NCBI GenBank assembly: GCA_010093485.1
Contig: MU001502.1
Coordinates: 702,057 to 766,056, forward strand
Direction: 5' to 3'
Source of the DNA: Karstenula rhodostoma CBS 690.94
Lineage: Eukaryota; Ascomycota; Dothideomycetes; Pleosporales; Didymosphaeriaceae
Length of the DNA stretch: 64,000 nt
The position numbers were made by a program, and so were the translations under genes. Below, piece by piece: positions 34,229 through 44,663 of the stretch; position 1 is the first letter of the stretch, and every line of letters starts with the position of its first letter. The notes under the pieces were generated by a model. That model saw nothing but the letters and a program-made list of their open reading frames with translations, was not told the origin of the DNA and did not search any database.

Positions 34229-36457
34229 ATGAGAGCTCTCGTCCTCTCGCCACGAGCTATCCGCACGGCACGACGTAGCTGTCCCGCTGCCTTGCGATGC
34301 CGCGGCACCCACGCAGCCCAGCCCGCCAACTGTCGCCGCAATGCCTGGAACTACCATTCGCGACGCGCCTTGAGCCATGCGCACCAGCAGTCCTTCCAGC
34401 TTTCGCATCCGACCACGGTCGAGCCGACTATATATGCCCTGTCGACCGCCTCCGGAAGAGCAGCCATTGCTGTGGTCCGCGTCTCTGGGCCTGCCTGCAA
34501 GCGGGTATGCACACATTGGACCAGTAGCAATCGCATTGCCTCTCCTGACTAGTCGGCCAGGTCTATCAGCGTCTCTGCCCGTCTAAGCCGCTGCCAGAAC
34601 CGCGCTATGCGGCACTGCGGCAGCTCTACGCTCCGAACGCGCCGCCCTCGACATCCGCCCTGCTCGACTCCGGCGCCCTCGTTCTGTATTTCCCCGCGCC
34701 CAACACCGTCACCGGGGAAGACGTACTCGAGTTGCATGTGCACGGGGGACCTGCCATAGTACGCGCAGTGCTGGCTGCCGTGCCACAATGTGCTGAACCT
34801 GCGGCGGGTGCCAACGAGGTCGTCGCCAGCATCAGGTACGCCGAGCCTGGCGAATTCACTCGTCGCGCCTTTGCGAACAACCGCATGGACCTTCCGCAGA
34901 TCGAGTCGCTTGGCGAGACCCTCTCTGCGACGACTGAGCAACAGCGCATGCTTTCGGTGCGTGGCACAACATCTTCACTGGCTGCGCGCTACGAGCAATG
35001 GCGCAAACTTTTGCTATACGCGCGTGGAGAGCTAGAGGCCCTGATCGACTTCTCCGAGGACCAGCATTTCGACGAGTCCCCTGCGACCCTTTGCGCATCC
35101 GTGGCACGCCAGATCCAAAGCTTGTCCACGCTGATGGAAGCCCATGTGGCCAATGCCGTCCGGGGTGAGCTTTTGCGCAGTGGCATCAGCGTTGCACTCT
35201 TGGGGGCGCCGAATGCGGGGAAGAGCAGCCTGCTCAATCGCATCGTTGGCCGCGAAGCTGCAATCGTTTCCCAAGAGGCGGGGACGACTCGGGATATCGT
35301 CGAAGTCGGAGTCGACCTGGGTGGATGGCTTGTTAGAATTGGTGACATGGCTGGCTTGAGAAAGGCTGGTCTGGTGGGCGCAGACGTGGTAGGAGCCGTC
35401 GAGCAGGAAGGCATCAAGCGAGCCAAACAGCGTGCTCTCCAGTCCGATGTCCTGATAGTCGTCCAAGACGCCACAGCCGACATGGATCCTGAAGTTGCCG
35501 AAACTACAAAGCAGTGCGTTGAACTTGGTGTCAACGTTGTTGTCGCCATCAACAAGGTCGACCAGTCGGACGATTCACAGCTAGCGGACGGCTGGAAAAC
35601 CAAAGTGCATACTTCCCTCGGAATCCCCACTGAGAAAATATTTTTCGTCTCGTGTCGGGCTGCAGAGGTGTCAACCCGTCAAGATTCTAAAGATCCTGGC
35701 CACATCCAGGTATTCCTTCAAGGCTTGTTGAATACATTTGCCGAAATGACAGCTGCACTCGTCCCTGAAGCAGATCCTGACCCATCAGTCTGGCAGGAAT
35801 CACTAGGTGCAACCGAGCGGCAGCGGGCCTTACTGTCGGAATGCCTATCGCATCTTGGATCGTTCCTGGATGCTGTGCAGAACCCCTTGCAAGATCAGAC
35901 TGACCCTGAAGCAGAAGGTAGCGAAGAGTCCGACTCGGTTGACATCGTCGTTGCTGCAGAGTCGCTCCGTCTGGCTGCTGATACGCTGGCCAGGATTACT
36001 GGACGCGGCGAAGGCGGTGACGTGGAAGAAGTTCTAGGCGTGGTGTTTGAAAAGTAAGCCCACCCGTCTCCTATCTCGGATATCAATGGCCATGTCTCCA
36101 ACAAGCCCCCCGTGGTTCCTGTCACAGAGGCTGGTTGGTCGGCCTACAGCAGACACCGCTGTGTCTTCCTATGAATGTTGGCAACCTCGCTTCTCGCCCC
36201 AAGCACGCCTAACATCGTTTTCGCAAAAGTCGCACGTGCGTCCAAGCCACTTCAGTTATAGTGGATTGGATGACGTTCTATGTGAGACACTTGCGGGTGA
36301 TGCTGCGGCGCAGGCACGACTCAGTCCCCGCCCTACTTGAAGGAGTCTCGGCTCCACATTTCGCGTGCCGTGGCCGCATGCGTGGGACGATGATCATTGA
36401 CGAGGGTCACCAAAAGCTAACGTTTGTTACAACGTTAGGTTCTGCGTCGGCAAATAA
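34229..36457 (+). CDS. MSS1: Mitochondrial tRNA modification GTPase MSS1 (MnmE/TrmE family)
   Basis: GTPase that, with Mto1/GidA, installs the 5-carboxymethylaminomethyl group on wobble uridine of mitochondrial tRNAs. Three exons: 34229-34504, 34561-36053 and 36439-36457, total 595 aa. The N-terminus is Arg/Ser-rich, consistent with a mitochondrial presequence. The formyl-THF-binding domain begins TIYALSTASGRAAIAVVRVSGP. The G domain has P-loop GAPNAGKSS, switch EAGTTRDIVE, DMAGLR (G3) and NKVD (G4). The 19-nt last exon restores the obligatory C-terminus FCVGK, whose Cys is catalytic in the family. It is separated by a 385-nt intron with donor GTAAGC and a GCTAAC branch site 20 bases before acceptor GTTAG. 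Reading through would end the protein at FEK and lose this motif. Confidence 0.9.
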
Positions 36458-37189
36458 CATGCACGCGATCTTCGTTTCTCCCAAAACGACTTGTTGAGTG
36501 GAAGCCATAGCGCACGCTTCCTAGACAAATTGAATGAGTAGATTTGGCGAAGCTACCACCGGGGGATTTAAGCTGGTCCCGGCGCAGCCTGCCGACCAAT
36601 GTGGGAGACCATGAAGCAGAAGAAAAGATGAGCTTGAGGGAAGAAGAGAAATGTTGAATTGCAAAACAGAAAACAGAAAACGCCAAAACAAATCTATGGA
36701 ATCCCAGATAGCCGCCAGCGCTGCTCACTGAAGAGCGAGATTCCTCCGTCTATAGAAAACGCCGTCCCGATGCCTTCGTACGTCGAACCGTTCGACCGTA
36801 GCCTGCAATCCATAACCCGTTACCTATCGTTACCGTGTAGATCCGTTGTCTATCCAAACTCCTACGCTCAAATTCCGAGAAAACACTCCAAAGCAGACTG
36901 GAAACAAAGGCGTACCCCGATTGAAATGCTCGCTATGCCGACAATACAAGTACAAGTGGTGAACAAGGAAATACAGACAGGAGAGTAGAATACACGGCCG
37001 AAGCTAGGCGGAAGCAAGGAAACGTGCTGAGCGAGGGTGCTGTCAGCGCCATCGTTCGACGCGCTTCTTGCGGAGCGTCTTGCTGGCCTGCGGAGGCCGG
37101 TGACAAGCCATGGTTGAGTGGCGGTGTGGATGTCGAAGTATGCTTCGAAATTTGGGCTTTCGGTGCGAGCAGGGTCTGCCGCTGGAGGC
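36458..37189. other. Region downstream of the micro-ORF leader
   Basis: No conventional gene recognised. On the minus strand it continues the putative transcript that starts near 37580. A 161-codon minus frame (36868-37353) overlaps the micro-ORFs in another frame but has a mixed, unconserved-looking composition. A third AUG frame on that strand, beginning about 37110, would code 59 residues without recognisable features. Confidence 0.35.
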
Positions 37190-37216
37190 TTAGTTGTAGC
37201 CACCTCGTCCGGCCAT
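37190..37216 (-). CDS. Micro-ORF 2, peptide MAGRGGYN
   Basis: Eight sense codons plus TAA, from the ATG at 37216, in a strong context (TTCACAATGGCC). It encodes MAGRGGYN, almost the same as micro-ORF 1 located 120 bp upstream on the same strand. The two use different synonymous codons (GGACGAGGTGGCTACAAC here, GGCCGTGGCGGATACAAC there), so the likeness is at peptide level. It is far below normal gene length. It could be an upstream ORF, a peptide gene, or the conserved start of an alternatively spliced product whose splice I cannot see. No GT donor fits directly after the last Asn codon. Confidence 0.4.
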   Translation of the reverse strand: MAGRGGYN

Positions 37217-37336
37217 TGTGAAGGTTGAGCGTGGAATGCAGTTGGTTGGTTGGGCGTGAAGATGAGGGCGATGCGTTGGCTTGTTGGTGGCCTCCGAGGT
37301 GGTTGACTCAGAGAATACAAAAGTTGCGTCGAGGGA

Positions 37337-37360
37337 TTAGTTGTATCCGCCACGGCCCAT
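37337..37360 (-). CDS. Micro-ORF 1, peptide MGRGGYN
   Basis: Seven sense codons plus TAA, from the ATG at 37360, in the context GCATCAATGGGC. This is the first AUG after about 225 bases of AUG-free leader, so scanning ribosomes would meet it first. It encodes MGRGGYN; the second AUG of the transcript, in micro-ORF 2, encodes the near-identical MAGRGGYN. Function is unknown. I treat it as a real feature because two independent codon spellings of the same peptide at the first two AUGs are unlikely by chance. Confidence 0.4.
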   Translation of the reverse strand: MGRGGYN

Positions 37361-37600
37361 TGATGCGGTGATGTTGTTGAAGCGGTATGTGAAGGTGTGA
37401 AAGGTGGTGATGTTTTGAAGTGGGTTCAGATGGGAGTTGACGGTAACGACGTGTTTGATATCGACGAAGATGGTGTGTGTGAAGGGTGTTGGTAAGTGTG
37501 TCGATGTTGTGTATGTGTAGTGTGCAGTGGAAGTGGAAGGGTCGAGAAGTTGGAAGTGATGACTGAAGGACAGACTGGAAGGTGATTATAAACGCAACGC
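37361..37600 (-). promoter_or_regulatory. TATA box and AUG-free leader of the micro-ORF transcript
   Basis: Reading leftward on the minus strand, a TATA-like GTTTATAAT lies at about 37585-37593. It is followed by about 200 bases rich in C, A and T (CTTCCACTTCCACTGCACAC and similar) with no ATG at all up to 37360. Such pyrimidine-rich, AUG-free leaders are typical of strongly expressed fungal genes. The transcript start itself is inferred. Confidence 0.45.
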
Positions 37601-38167
37601 TCGACTGCAGAGGATGGACTAGGTAGGAAAGAGGCGTCTTGATTACGCTTGTGACTGAAACCGAGCTGCCTTGGACCCCATGTGCCCTGCCAGGCTTCTT
37701 TTATATTAGCAAGCTACATGGACGGGCGGGAAGCACCAACGATGGGTTCGCGGGCTGGCAAGCCACGGTCAGGCATCTAGTCATCCACGACCCCGGCACC
37801 CTGCCACGCACGGCGATGAGCGCCCGGGCATGGGCTTGGGCTTGGCTGCCGTTGCGCAGAGCTGGATTAGCGGGAGAGAAAATGGCCGTGGTGATGGACT
37901 TGGGGCGCACTGATGCTCACGACTATTCCTGGCCCCTGGATGCGAGGGGAGCGTGGCAGCGGCAGGGATGGATGGGGGCGTGGCAGTGTGCAGTGTAGAC
38001 GCAGGGATATGGGAGCCGCACAGTCGCCCGCCGCCTGCGCGCTGAAGGCCGTCGCCGCGCTGAGAAGAGAGCGCATGCCGCATGGGGACCGACTGCGTCG
38101 TCCTGGACCAGCGTCGAGCGTGCATGTCTGGTGTCTGGTGGAAGATGGCAACGGGTGGCAGCAGAGG

Positions 38168-38207
38168 GACCACCGGACCACCAGACCACCAGACCACCAA
38201 ACCACCA
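38168..38207. repeat. 8-bp tandem repeat GACCACCA
   Basis: Five units: GACCACCG, three times GACCACCA, then AACCACCA. Simple minisatellite in non-coding sequence. Confidence 0.85.
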
Positions 38208-41200
38208 GGCAGACACCAACCCGACGCCCACACCAATACGCTCGACATGAGATGGCATCGCGAACGGGTCCGGCAGCGTGGGGTGTCGACTCGAACCGGG
38301 GTCGTCTTCGTCTCCCTCCATTCACTCCGCAAGCGCGCTGCCCGTCGTGATTCGCTGCACGCGCATATACGGGTACAGTCATTCCCACGCATCGGCCACG
38401 CATCAGCACCCGCAGGAACCGCGAATAGGGACCGCTGAGATGGGCGCCGTTCAGCCATCCCGCCCGTTACACTGGCTTTGCCATGGTTTCGTCGGCTTCG
38501 TCACAAACGGGCCACGGGCGCGCCGTTCGTCGGCCGTCGTCGCCCATCACACTGCGGCGGCGACCCAGTCTTTGGACGGACGCGCGCAGTGGAGAGCACT
38601 GGCGACGGATCCAATTATCGCCGTGCGACGCATTTGTCAAGATCGCGATGGAAGCCGTGGACGCAGGGGGTTACGCGGCCCAGGGGATCCGAACATGTGC
38701 GCAGCGCGTGCCATGATGATATCAACCGACCGGCACGGTGCGAGTGCGAGTGCGAGGTTGCAGCACCGGGCTGCCAGGAACACAACCTCTGCTCCGCGAC
38801 ATGCCACAGCTCGGCGAACAATGATGCTCGAGTTGCAGTTTCAGCCAACAGTGGAATACAGCGCAGGGCGGAGCTCTCAATAGTTCAAGGCACGAAGCAC
38901 GCCTTGCCCAAGCCCGCCGAACGGCTGCGGGACGTTTGTACCCGAGTACACTGTTTGGAATGAGAGGAAGCACAGCGGGCCAGTAGCAGTGCGTAGGAGC
39001 CTTTTCAGCAGCCAGGTCGAAGGCGCCAGTGGAGCAGCCTCAGCTGTCAACGCCCACGACTTCGCCGATGCGCAGTTCGTTTCAACAGAACATTGTACAG
39101 AAATGGCAAGGTGGCCGCTGCTACATACGACACGAGCTAGCGCTGTTTCTCCTTCTTTGCGCAGCATTCCACACGATGGACGAAACAACAGCTGCCGGAC
39201 GAGCACCGACGCGTGGCATTTGCCTTTCACCGGTACCAAGGCGTATGGGAGGACTCTTTGCGCGAACAACAAGGCAGCGAACGCGAACACATAGCCGTGA
39301 CTTCACATTACGCATTCGAGTGCACGGGCACATTCCAACCATGATCCAATAACTCCTCGCATGTCAAATCAGAACCCATGCTGCGACGGGGCCAGATACG
39401 GTTTCCCAAATGTCGACTTCCAAACGACAGGGGCCCGCATCGTCAACCCTTCTTCTGGGACAGAACACACTGCAAGAAGTCATCATGTGGCTCTCACATC
39501 ATATTTGACCACGAGTATTACGTCTGCAGAGCGCAATCGGTACCAGATCGTCCCGCCGTCGGGATTGAGCCTCGTTGGCGTAACCCCCTGCCACGAGCCT
39601 TGCGCTGCCCGCATATTCCCCGTCCCGACGCAGTGGACAGTGTATCGATTGAGTCTATCTTTGGGCGCCTGTCGACTCCAAGAGCAAGGGAACTGTCCGC
39701 ATCAAGACACAACACAGCGCATTCCCTGCGTTGCGCAAATGTATGCCGCATTCTCGTGAAGACGAGAGCCCGAGGCAATGGTCTATCGATTCGATATCGC
39801 AGTGCTTGGGAAAAGCAAGGCTGAAGCGAATCGATGCGATGGACGTGGTGTGGCAGGTAAAAGATGCGAAACATGACTGCTCCACGGCCGGAGGCCTGCG
39901 CCGACCATGCTACCTCGATTGAGGCACAGGATACGGTGGTCCAGTCAATCCCCTCCTGCCCCATGGCGCCATTGCCAACCTCTGGTTTGGCTTCCACATC
40001 GTGATCTGGTACCAAGGCTTCATCTGCAGGAACCAAATCACTCCTGTCACATATCCCAACCATGACCTCAGCTTGCGCTACCACACCACATCCTAAAATA
40101 CATGACTCCGAGGCTAGTAGACGCGATTGCCGCGCTTAGACCGGGGTAGACTACAGTTGTAGGGCTGACGTTTCCAAGGTTGGCTGTGCCGCCGCAATCC
40201 TCTCACACACTTTCCAGATCGAGTCAAGTGGCCTCGATCGGCGGACCACGCTCAGCTACACTACTCTGATTCGCGAGCTGTCGGCATTGTAGGCTGTTTT
40301 CTCCATGAATACTAAGCACGGATGGCTAACGCGAAGGGGCTCTATTAGCTGCAATTTGTTAGAGGTGGTGAGGGTGAGGGTTATTTTGGGGTCTACCTGC
40401 ATTCCACTTTGGTCTACTCACCATGATCATCACTGCACCCTTCTCCTCCGGCGTTTTGCTTTTTCTCTCTTCCGTCCAGACCGGGCGCAACTCGTTTTCG
40501 CTGCGTTGGCCGGAGTAAGTCGGATGTGGGGCGAATACGGCGCTAGACTTCGGCTAGCAGAATTGGTTGCATCGTTCGCAGGCGTTCGATCCGCCGTCCC
40601 CGCTTGGGGTGAATGTGGCGTTACGCTAACTACAGTGCAGGACCGAACGAGAAGAGAAATACGAAAATGGTGTGCAAGGTCGGACCAAGGAATACTCTCG
40701 CCTTTCGCCTTTGTTCCTCAAGGACCGCAAGTTTTGCCTTCATGCGAGTTTTAAGTCGTTCCCCAATACGACGCAAGAATGAGTCGAAGAGCCAACGTGC
40801 GGCATATCCCGTGCTCGTGCCTCAAGCACTCACCATCTATCACCCACCTCGTGTCTCTGCATTGCACCGGCACCCTCTTTACACGAGGCGCCCTATCGCA
40901 TCTCTCCACACTCTCCCGCAGTCCCTGCCTCTCTCACCCTTGCATCCCAGCATTCTCCCAAAGGCCCTTCACAGGGTCATTCGACCATTTTCGCAATATT
41001 TCACAGCCTAAGGAAAAGGAAAAGCGTATCGCCTCGTGACACTCTTTTCCCGCAGAATCTCGACCCATGAAGCAACGATGCGCAAAACCCCGGAGCCTCC
41101 GAGTCGGCGTTCGGCACCCGCTCTGCGTCACAGCCACGGCTATTTGGAGCCTCGTCCGTCAGACGTCATTGCGGGTGCTGTGCAAGGCTGAGGATCCGCA

Positions 41201-41236
41201 CTGCAACACTGCCCATCTGCGAAGTTTTGTCGCTTT

Positions 41237-41271
41237 GGGGAATGGGGAACGGGGAATGGGGAACGGGGAAT
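41237..41271. repeat. Alternating 7-bp tandem repeat GGGGAAT/GGGGAAC
   Basis: Five units alternate T and C in the last base. The G4 runs on one strand could in principle form a quadruplex, but that is inference. Confidence 0.85.
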
Positions 41272-41804
41272 GGGCGAGGGATATGTTTGTAAGTAAGGGA
41301 CGGCGCCAGGTTCGGGGTCTCCGATATACTTGTTCCAGTATGTCTTCGCGAACAAGACTTTGAACATTCCGAGTGGTGGAGGGCGAGGCGGCTTGTAATG
41401 AGCTGCTGGACGAATTAAACTGTGGGCTCTACCGGTATCCAGTTTGGGTAGACAGGCGTTCCGTTGAAATGTTGGCAAGTCAAGGTAAGTTTCGTTGGTC
41501 TCGTGCTGTTGAGCTTGCTTCCATCGGATCGAGGGCTACAGCTCCATAGATGAGCATAGAGGGTCGCGAAACCTCTGCGAGTTGACCCAGGTCTCAATAT
41601 CGAGCCTTTTAGAATCAAGCGCTATCCCCAAATAAACTCTAGACTTTTCTTATAAGACTTGTTACAGATCGCGCCAGAGGCTACAGTTGTACATGTTATT
41701 ACGAAGGATTAGTCACATCTAGGCGAATTCTATCTCAATATTGTGCGCAAAGTACTCATTTCGCGATCCGCGTCCACTCCATAGCCTCCCACCTCGACGT
41801 AGCT

Positions 41805-41984
41805 ATGCTCACAACAGTGCTCAATCTTCATCTTATATCACTGCAACGTCCTGTTCCGAACCGCATCGTCATCTTTGTCATGTTTCACGCTACTTCTCCA
41901 GCCTTGCTCACTTCACCTCCACCAAGTCGAGCCTTCAAGGCCTCCCTCTCCTCAAGCGCCTCCCCTTACACGCCGTTAGCGTAG
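41805..41984 (+). CDS. Possible 59 aa protein, doubtful
   Basis: An ATG frame of 59 codons that follows a pyrimidine-rich, leader-like stretch. The second half is Ser/Pro/Ala-rich (LTSPPPSRAFK, SLSSSASPY) and has a further in-frame ATG. No family is recognised. It is listed only because the upstream sequence looks like a fungal 5' leader in an otherwise empty region. Confidence 0.18.
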   Translation: MLTTVLNLHLISLQRPVPNRIVIFVMFHATSPALLTSPPPSRAFKASLSSSASPYTPLA

Positions 41985-44195
41985 CCGCAGCAGTTGTTTC
42001 AAGCGAAATACTTGTACCACTGCTATTCCAGTGTTTCATACATAGATGACAGTGTGCACAGTCAGGCCTCTATCTCTACCTTTGCCTTCATGCGTCCATG
42101 TTCTTATAGTGCAAGGCGTAAAGCATGTGCAACGAGGTACTGAGCAAGCTCCGTTGCGATCAGAATTTTTGTTGACTATGATGTGACTACGATCATAAAA
42201 GCAAGATCCGTTGCCTGAGACACAGCCACGCCTTAACCCCAAGCCTCATGCTCCATACGCAAAGTGATTTAGCCCACAGTAGCAAGAGCCGCAAAGCCAT
42301 GCAAACAATTCAACGGACCGCAATTCCTAGCCACGAGCCCTTGTACCACAATGCCGGTTATTGTTAGATGTCCAAGTGGGATGAACGACCTTGGAGGATT
42401 CCAAGACACAGTCAGCAGCCAGCCACAGCCCTACCGACCCAAGCAACCACCAGCTTGCAGCGCTCGGGGTCCGGTGTCCGTACTCCTGGTAACAGGCGAG
42501 AGATAGGCAGCCGTCTGACTGCGCAATCGTGCAGTGGAGTAACGGCGCAGCTCATGAAACGCACTACCTGTGCGATGTGCTCTTGCGACGCAAGTCGCTC
42601 AGGGCGTTTGACCGGTTTGCAAACGATAATCGATCGATTCCAGTTGCCTGGACGAGGCCGGCAACATGTTCTCGAGAAAAGGGCGCATACAGTGACGCAG
42701 CGCACTGCTGCCATAGCGCGGCATTTCGAGCAACGCAAGCCTTCAGCACAAACTGAGATTGGAACGCGTGGACACCCATCACGCTCTTCATGATTCTGTC
42801 CCCGTTTGTACATGTTTACGAGTCCCGGCCTTCTGTCCAGTCCAGTTGCCTGGCGCGCGCACCTCCTACACGTGGCATCCCCGTAGCAAAGCATGCACCG
42901 CAGCACTCCCTGCACATCAAAACGTGGCCGCACGCTCCATTTGTCTCATACATAGCCTCCATATACCCTCCACGAACGTACCCCAGTCTCTTAAAATGCC
43001 GTGGACGACCGTGCTTAACAAGATACGAGCTTGGCTTTTCGGCCTTGCGCCCTCTGAGAGATCGCCAGGCGCCCTTGGCTGTCAGCTGCTGACGGCCGAC
43101 CTTCTCGAAGCATTCCATTTTGGGAAGTGGTAGAGTAGGGAGATGTGATAGGCCAGTGAGGCTTCAATAATACTCCAAGGGCGTTTGCGATAGATAGCAG
43201 TGGTAGGGCGTATATGCGCACTGGTTGGTTGCTAGGAGGCCGAACTGCGCATCTCCAATCGACAAGACCCAATGCAGTGGCGCGAATGGGCGCGCCTGCC
43301 ATGACCTCCATTGCCAATTTACTGGCCCCATCGTTACTTCGCGTTCTGCCTACAACCGGCTTTTGGCCCCTGGCATTGCCCCGAAGCGGCTGAATGGTGC
43401 GAAATGCGCCTTGCCGACAAACGTTGGGGGGACATTCGCACCATCTCTTATTGTTCGTGGATGGCGTAAATTTGCGAGCGGAACTAGTGAAGACGGATAA
43501 GGAAGGCGTTGGTGTTGAAGTGGGGGTTGGGGGCGGCGCATCTTTGCCTCCGCAACACACTTGCCATGGTTATCGGATCTTCTTCAACGACCACTGTCAA
43601 TGGCCATCCGACACCCTGATCTGTCTGCAGCTATCATGGCATGCACAAGCGGGAGTCGCAATCCGGACTCACATTCCATCAAACCCCAGCACACCATCTG
43701 GTTGGTGGCCAATGTTAACCTCAGTCACGGGCTACGTGCTCGATGGGTCCAACTCATCGAAAAGTACACTGTCTTGGATTTGACGTTCGCACCGGACTGA
43801 GTTGTTGCCATCGCCGGCGTAGCAAAACATATTCGACGTGGATTGAACAACAAGGCATACCTTGTGGGCCTCTGGGAGGAGTCTCATCACTGCTATGACA
43901 TAGCAGCGAGCCTACGCCATGGAAGAGAGAACATGTCCGGCTGAGCCGTCTGAAGGGCAGTCTTGGTGCTAGTTGTCGGCGACTGGACGAATAAATTATC
44001 CAACATCGCGGTATATGGGACATGCCCCTAGCGACCTGCTGATCCTTGAGCACGTGTCGTTTCGACAAGACAGTGATGTGGGGTTTATAAAGCTCTGGGA
44101 AGGCGCCGTTCACTCTGCATGGGAACCTTGTGGAGGCCAAGCTGCGCATCCTCTATACTTCCGAAGGTCTCCGATCCACAGTCTTTGCGCCCGGC

Positions 44196-44411
44196 ATGAA
44201 GGGACTGTACGGCGTAGAGTTGGAGTGCGAGCCAGAAGAGAAACTGAATCGTGAATGGAGAACAATGCACCCATGTTGGTTCCAACATGCGTATGAAGGC
44301 GACGTGTTCAAAGTCCGTCGTCTCCCAGAGAATGAAGACATGGGCGAAGAGATGCCCTTCTATATAAAGCAAGAAGACTACGTTGGCACTTGGCACAGAA
44401 CAGTCGGTTGA
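44196..44411 (+). CDS. Possible small or partial protein, 71 aa
   Basis: From the ATG at 44196 the frame encodes 71 residues with balanced, protein-like composition (LYGVELECEPEEKLN, YEGDVFKVRRLPENEDMGEE, EDYVGTWHR). The same frame stays open upstream to about 44090 (for example HGNLVEAKLRILYTSEG), so the true protein may begin earlier through an exon I cannot place. No signal peptide or known motif was found. It may be a remnant of a longer gene. Its stop is 252 bp from the convergent HUS1 stop codon. Confidence 0.33.
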   Translation: MKGLYGVELECEPEEKLNREWRTMHPCWFQHAYEGDVFKVRRLPENEDMGEEMPFYIKQEDYVGTWHRTVG

Positions 44412-44663
44412 AGTAGTGTACTGCTTCTGGATGGGGTCTTGAGCAAATGTATACACGACTGGGGCTTGGGGTATGTGAACCAGAAGCTACCTTGCTTCGT
44501 GGCGAAGGAGCGAGTCCATGCGAAACGATTGTTGCAAGTATCGCAATCGTTCGAGTCGAAGAGTGATGAATTGGAACTACATAGCTTGTGGGATTGATTC
44601 TCGTGTGAGCTGGTATCTATTTCGTGACATCGTAAAGCATTTTTTGGTGACTCGATGCGACAG

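Larger units (their letters stand above)
37601..44195. other. Long gene-poor stretch
   Basis: About 6.6 kb in which I find no conventional protein gene. Open frames of up to about 225 codons occur on both strands (for example 37781-38458 minus, 38278-38883 plus, 43015-43560 minus), but they overlap each other, are Arg/Ser/Pro-rich, and show no domains, splice logic or start context. The DNA is not AT-rich, so it is not a RIP-degraded repeat block. It holds two short tandem repeats (38168-38207 and 41237-41271) and pyrimidine-rich leader-like stretches near 40840-40960 and 41810-42000. These could belong to non-coding or very short-ORF transcripts. Confidence 0.45.

Noticed and set aside
37781..38883. 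Several 130-225 codon frames on both strands
   Set aside because: They overlap each other, are Arg/Ser/Pro-rich and show no start context, domain or splice logic.
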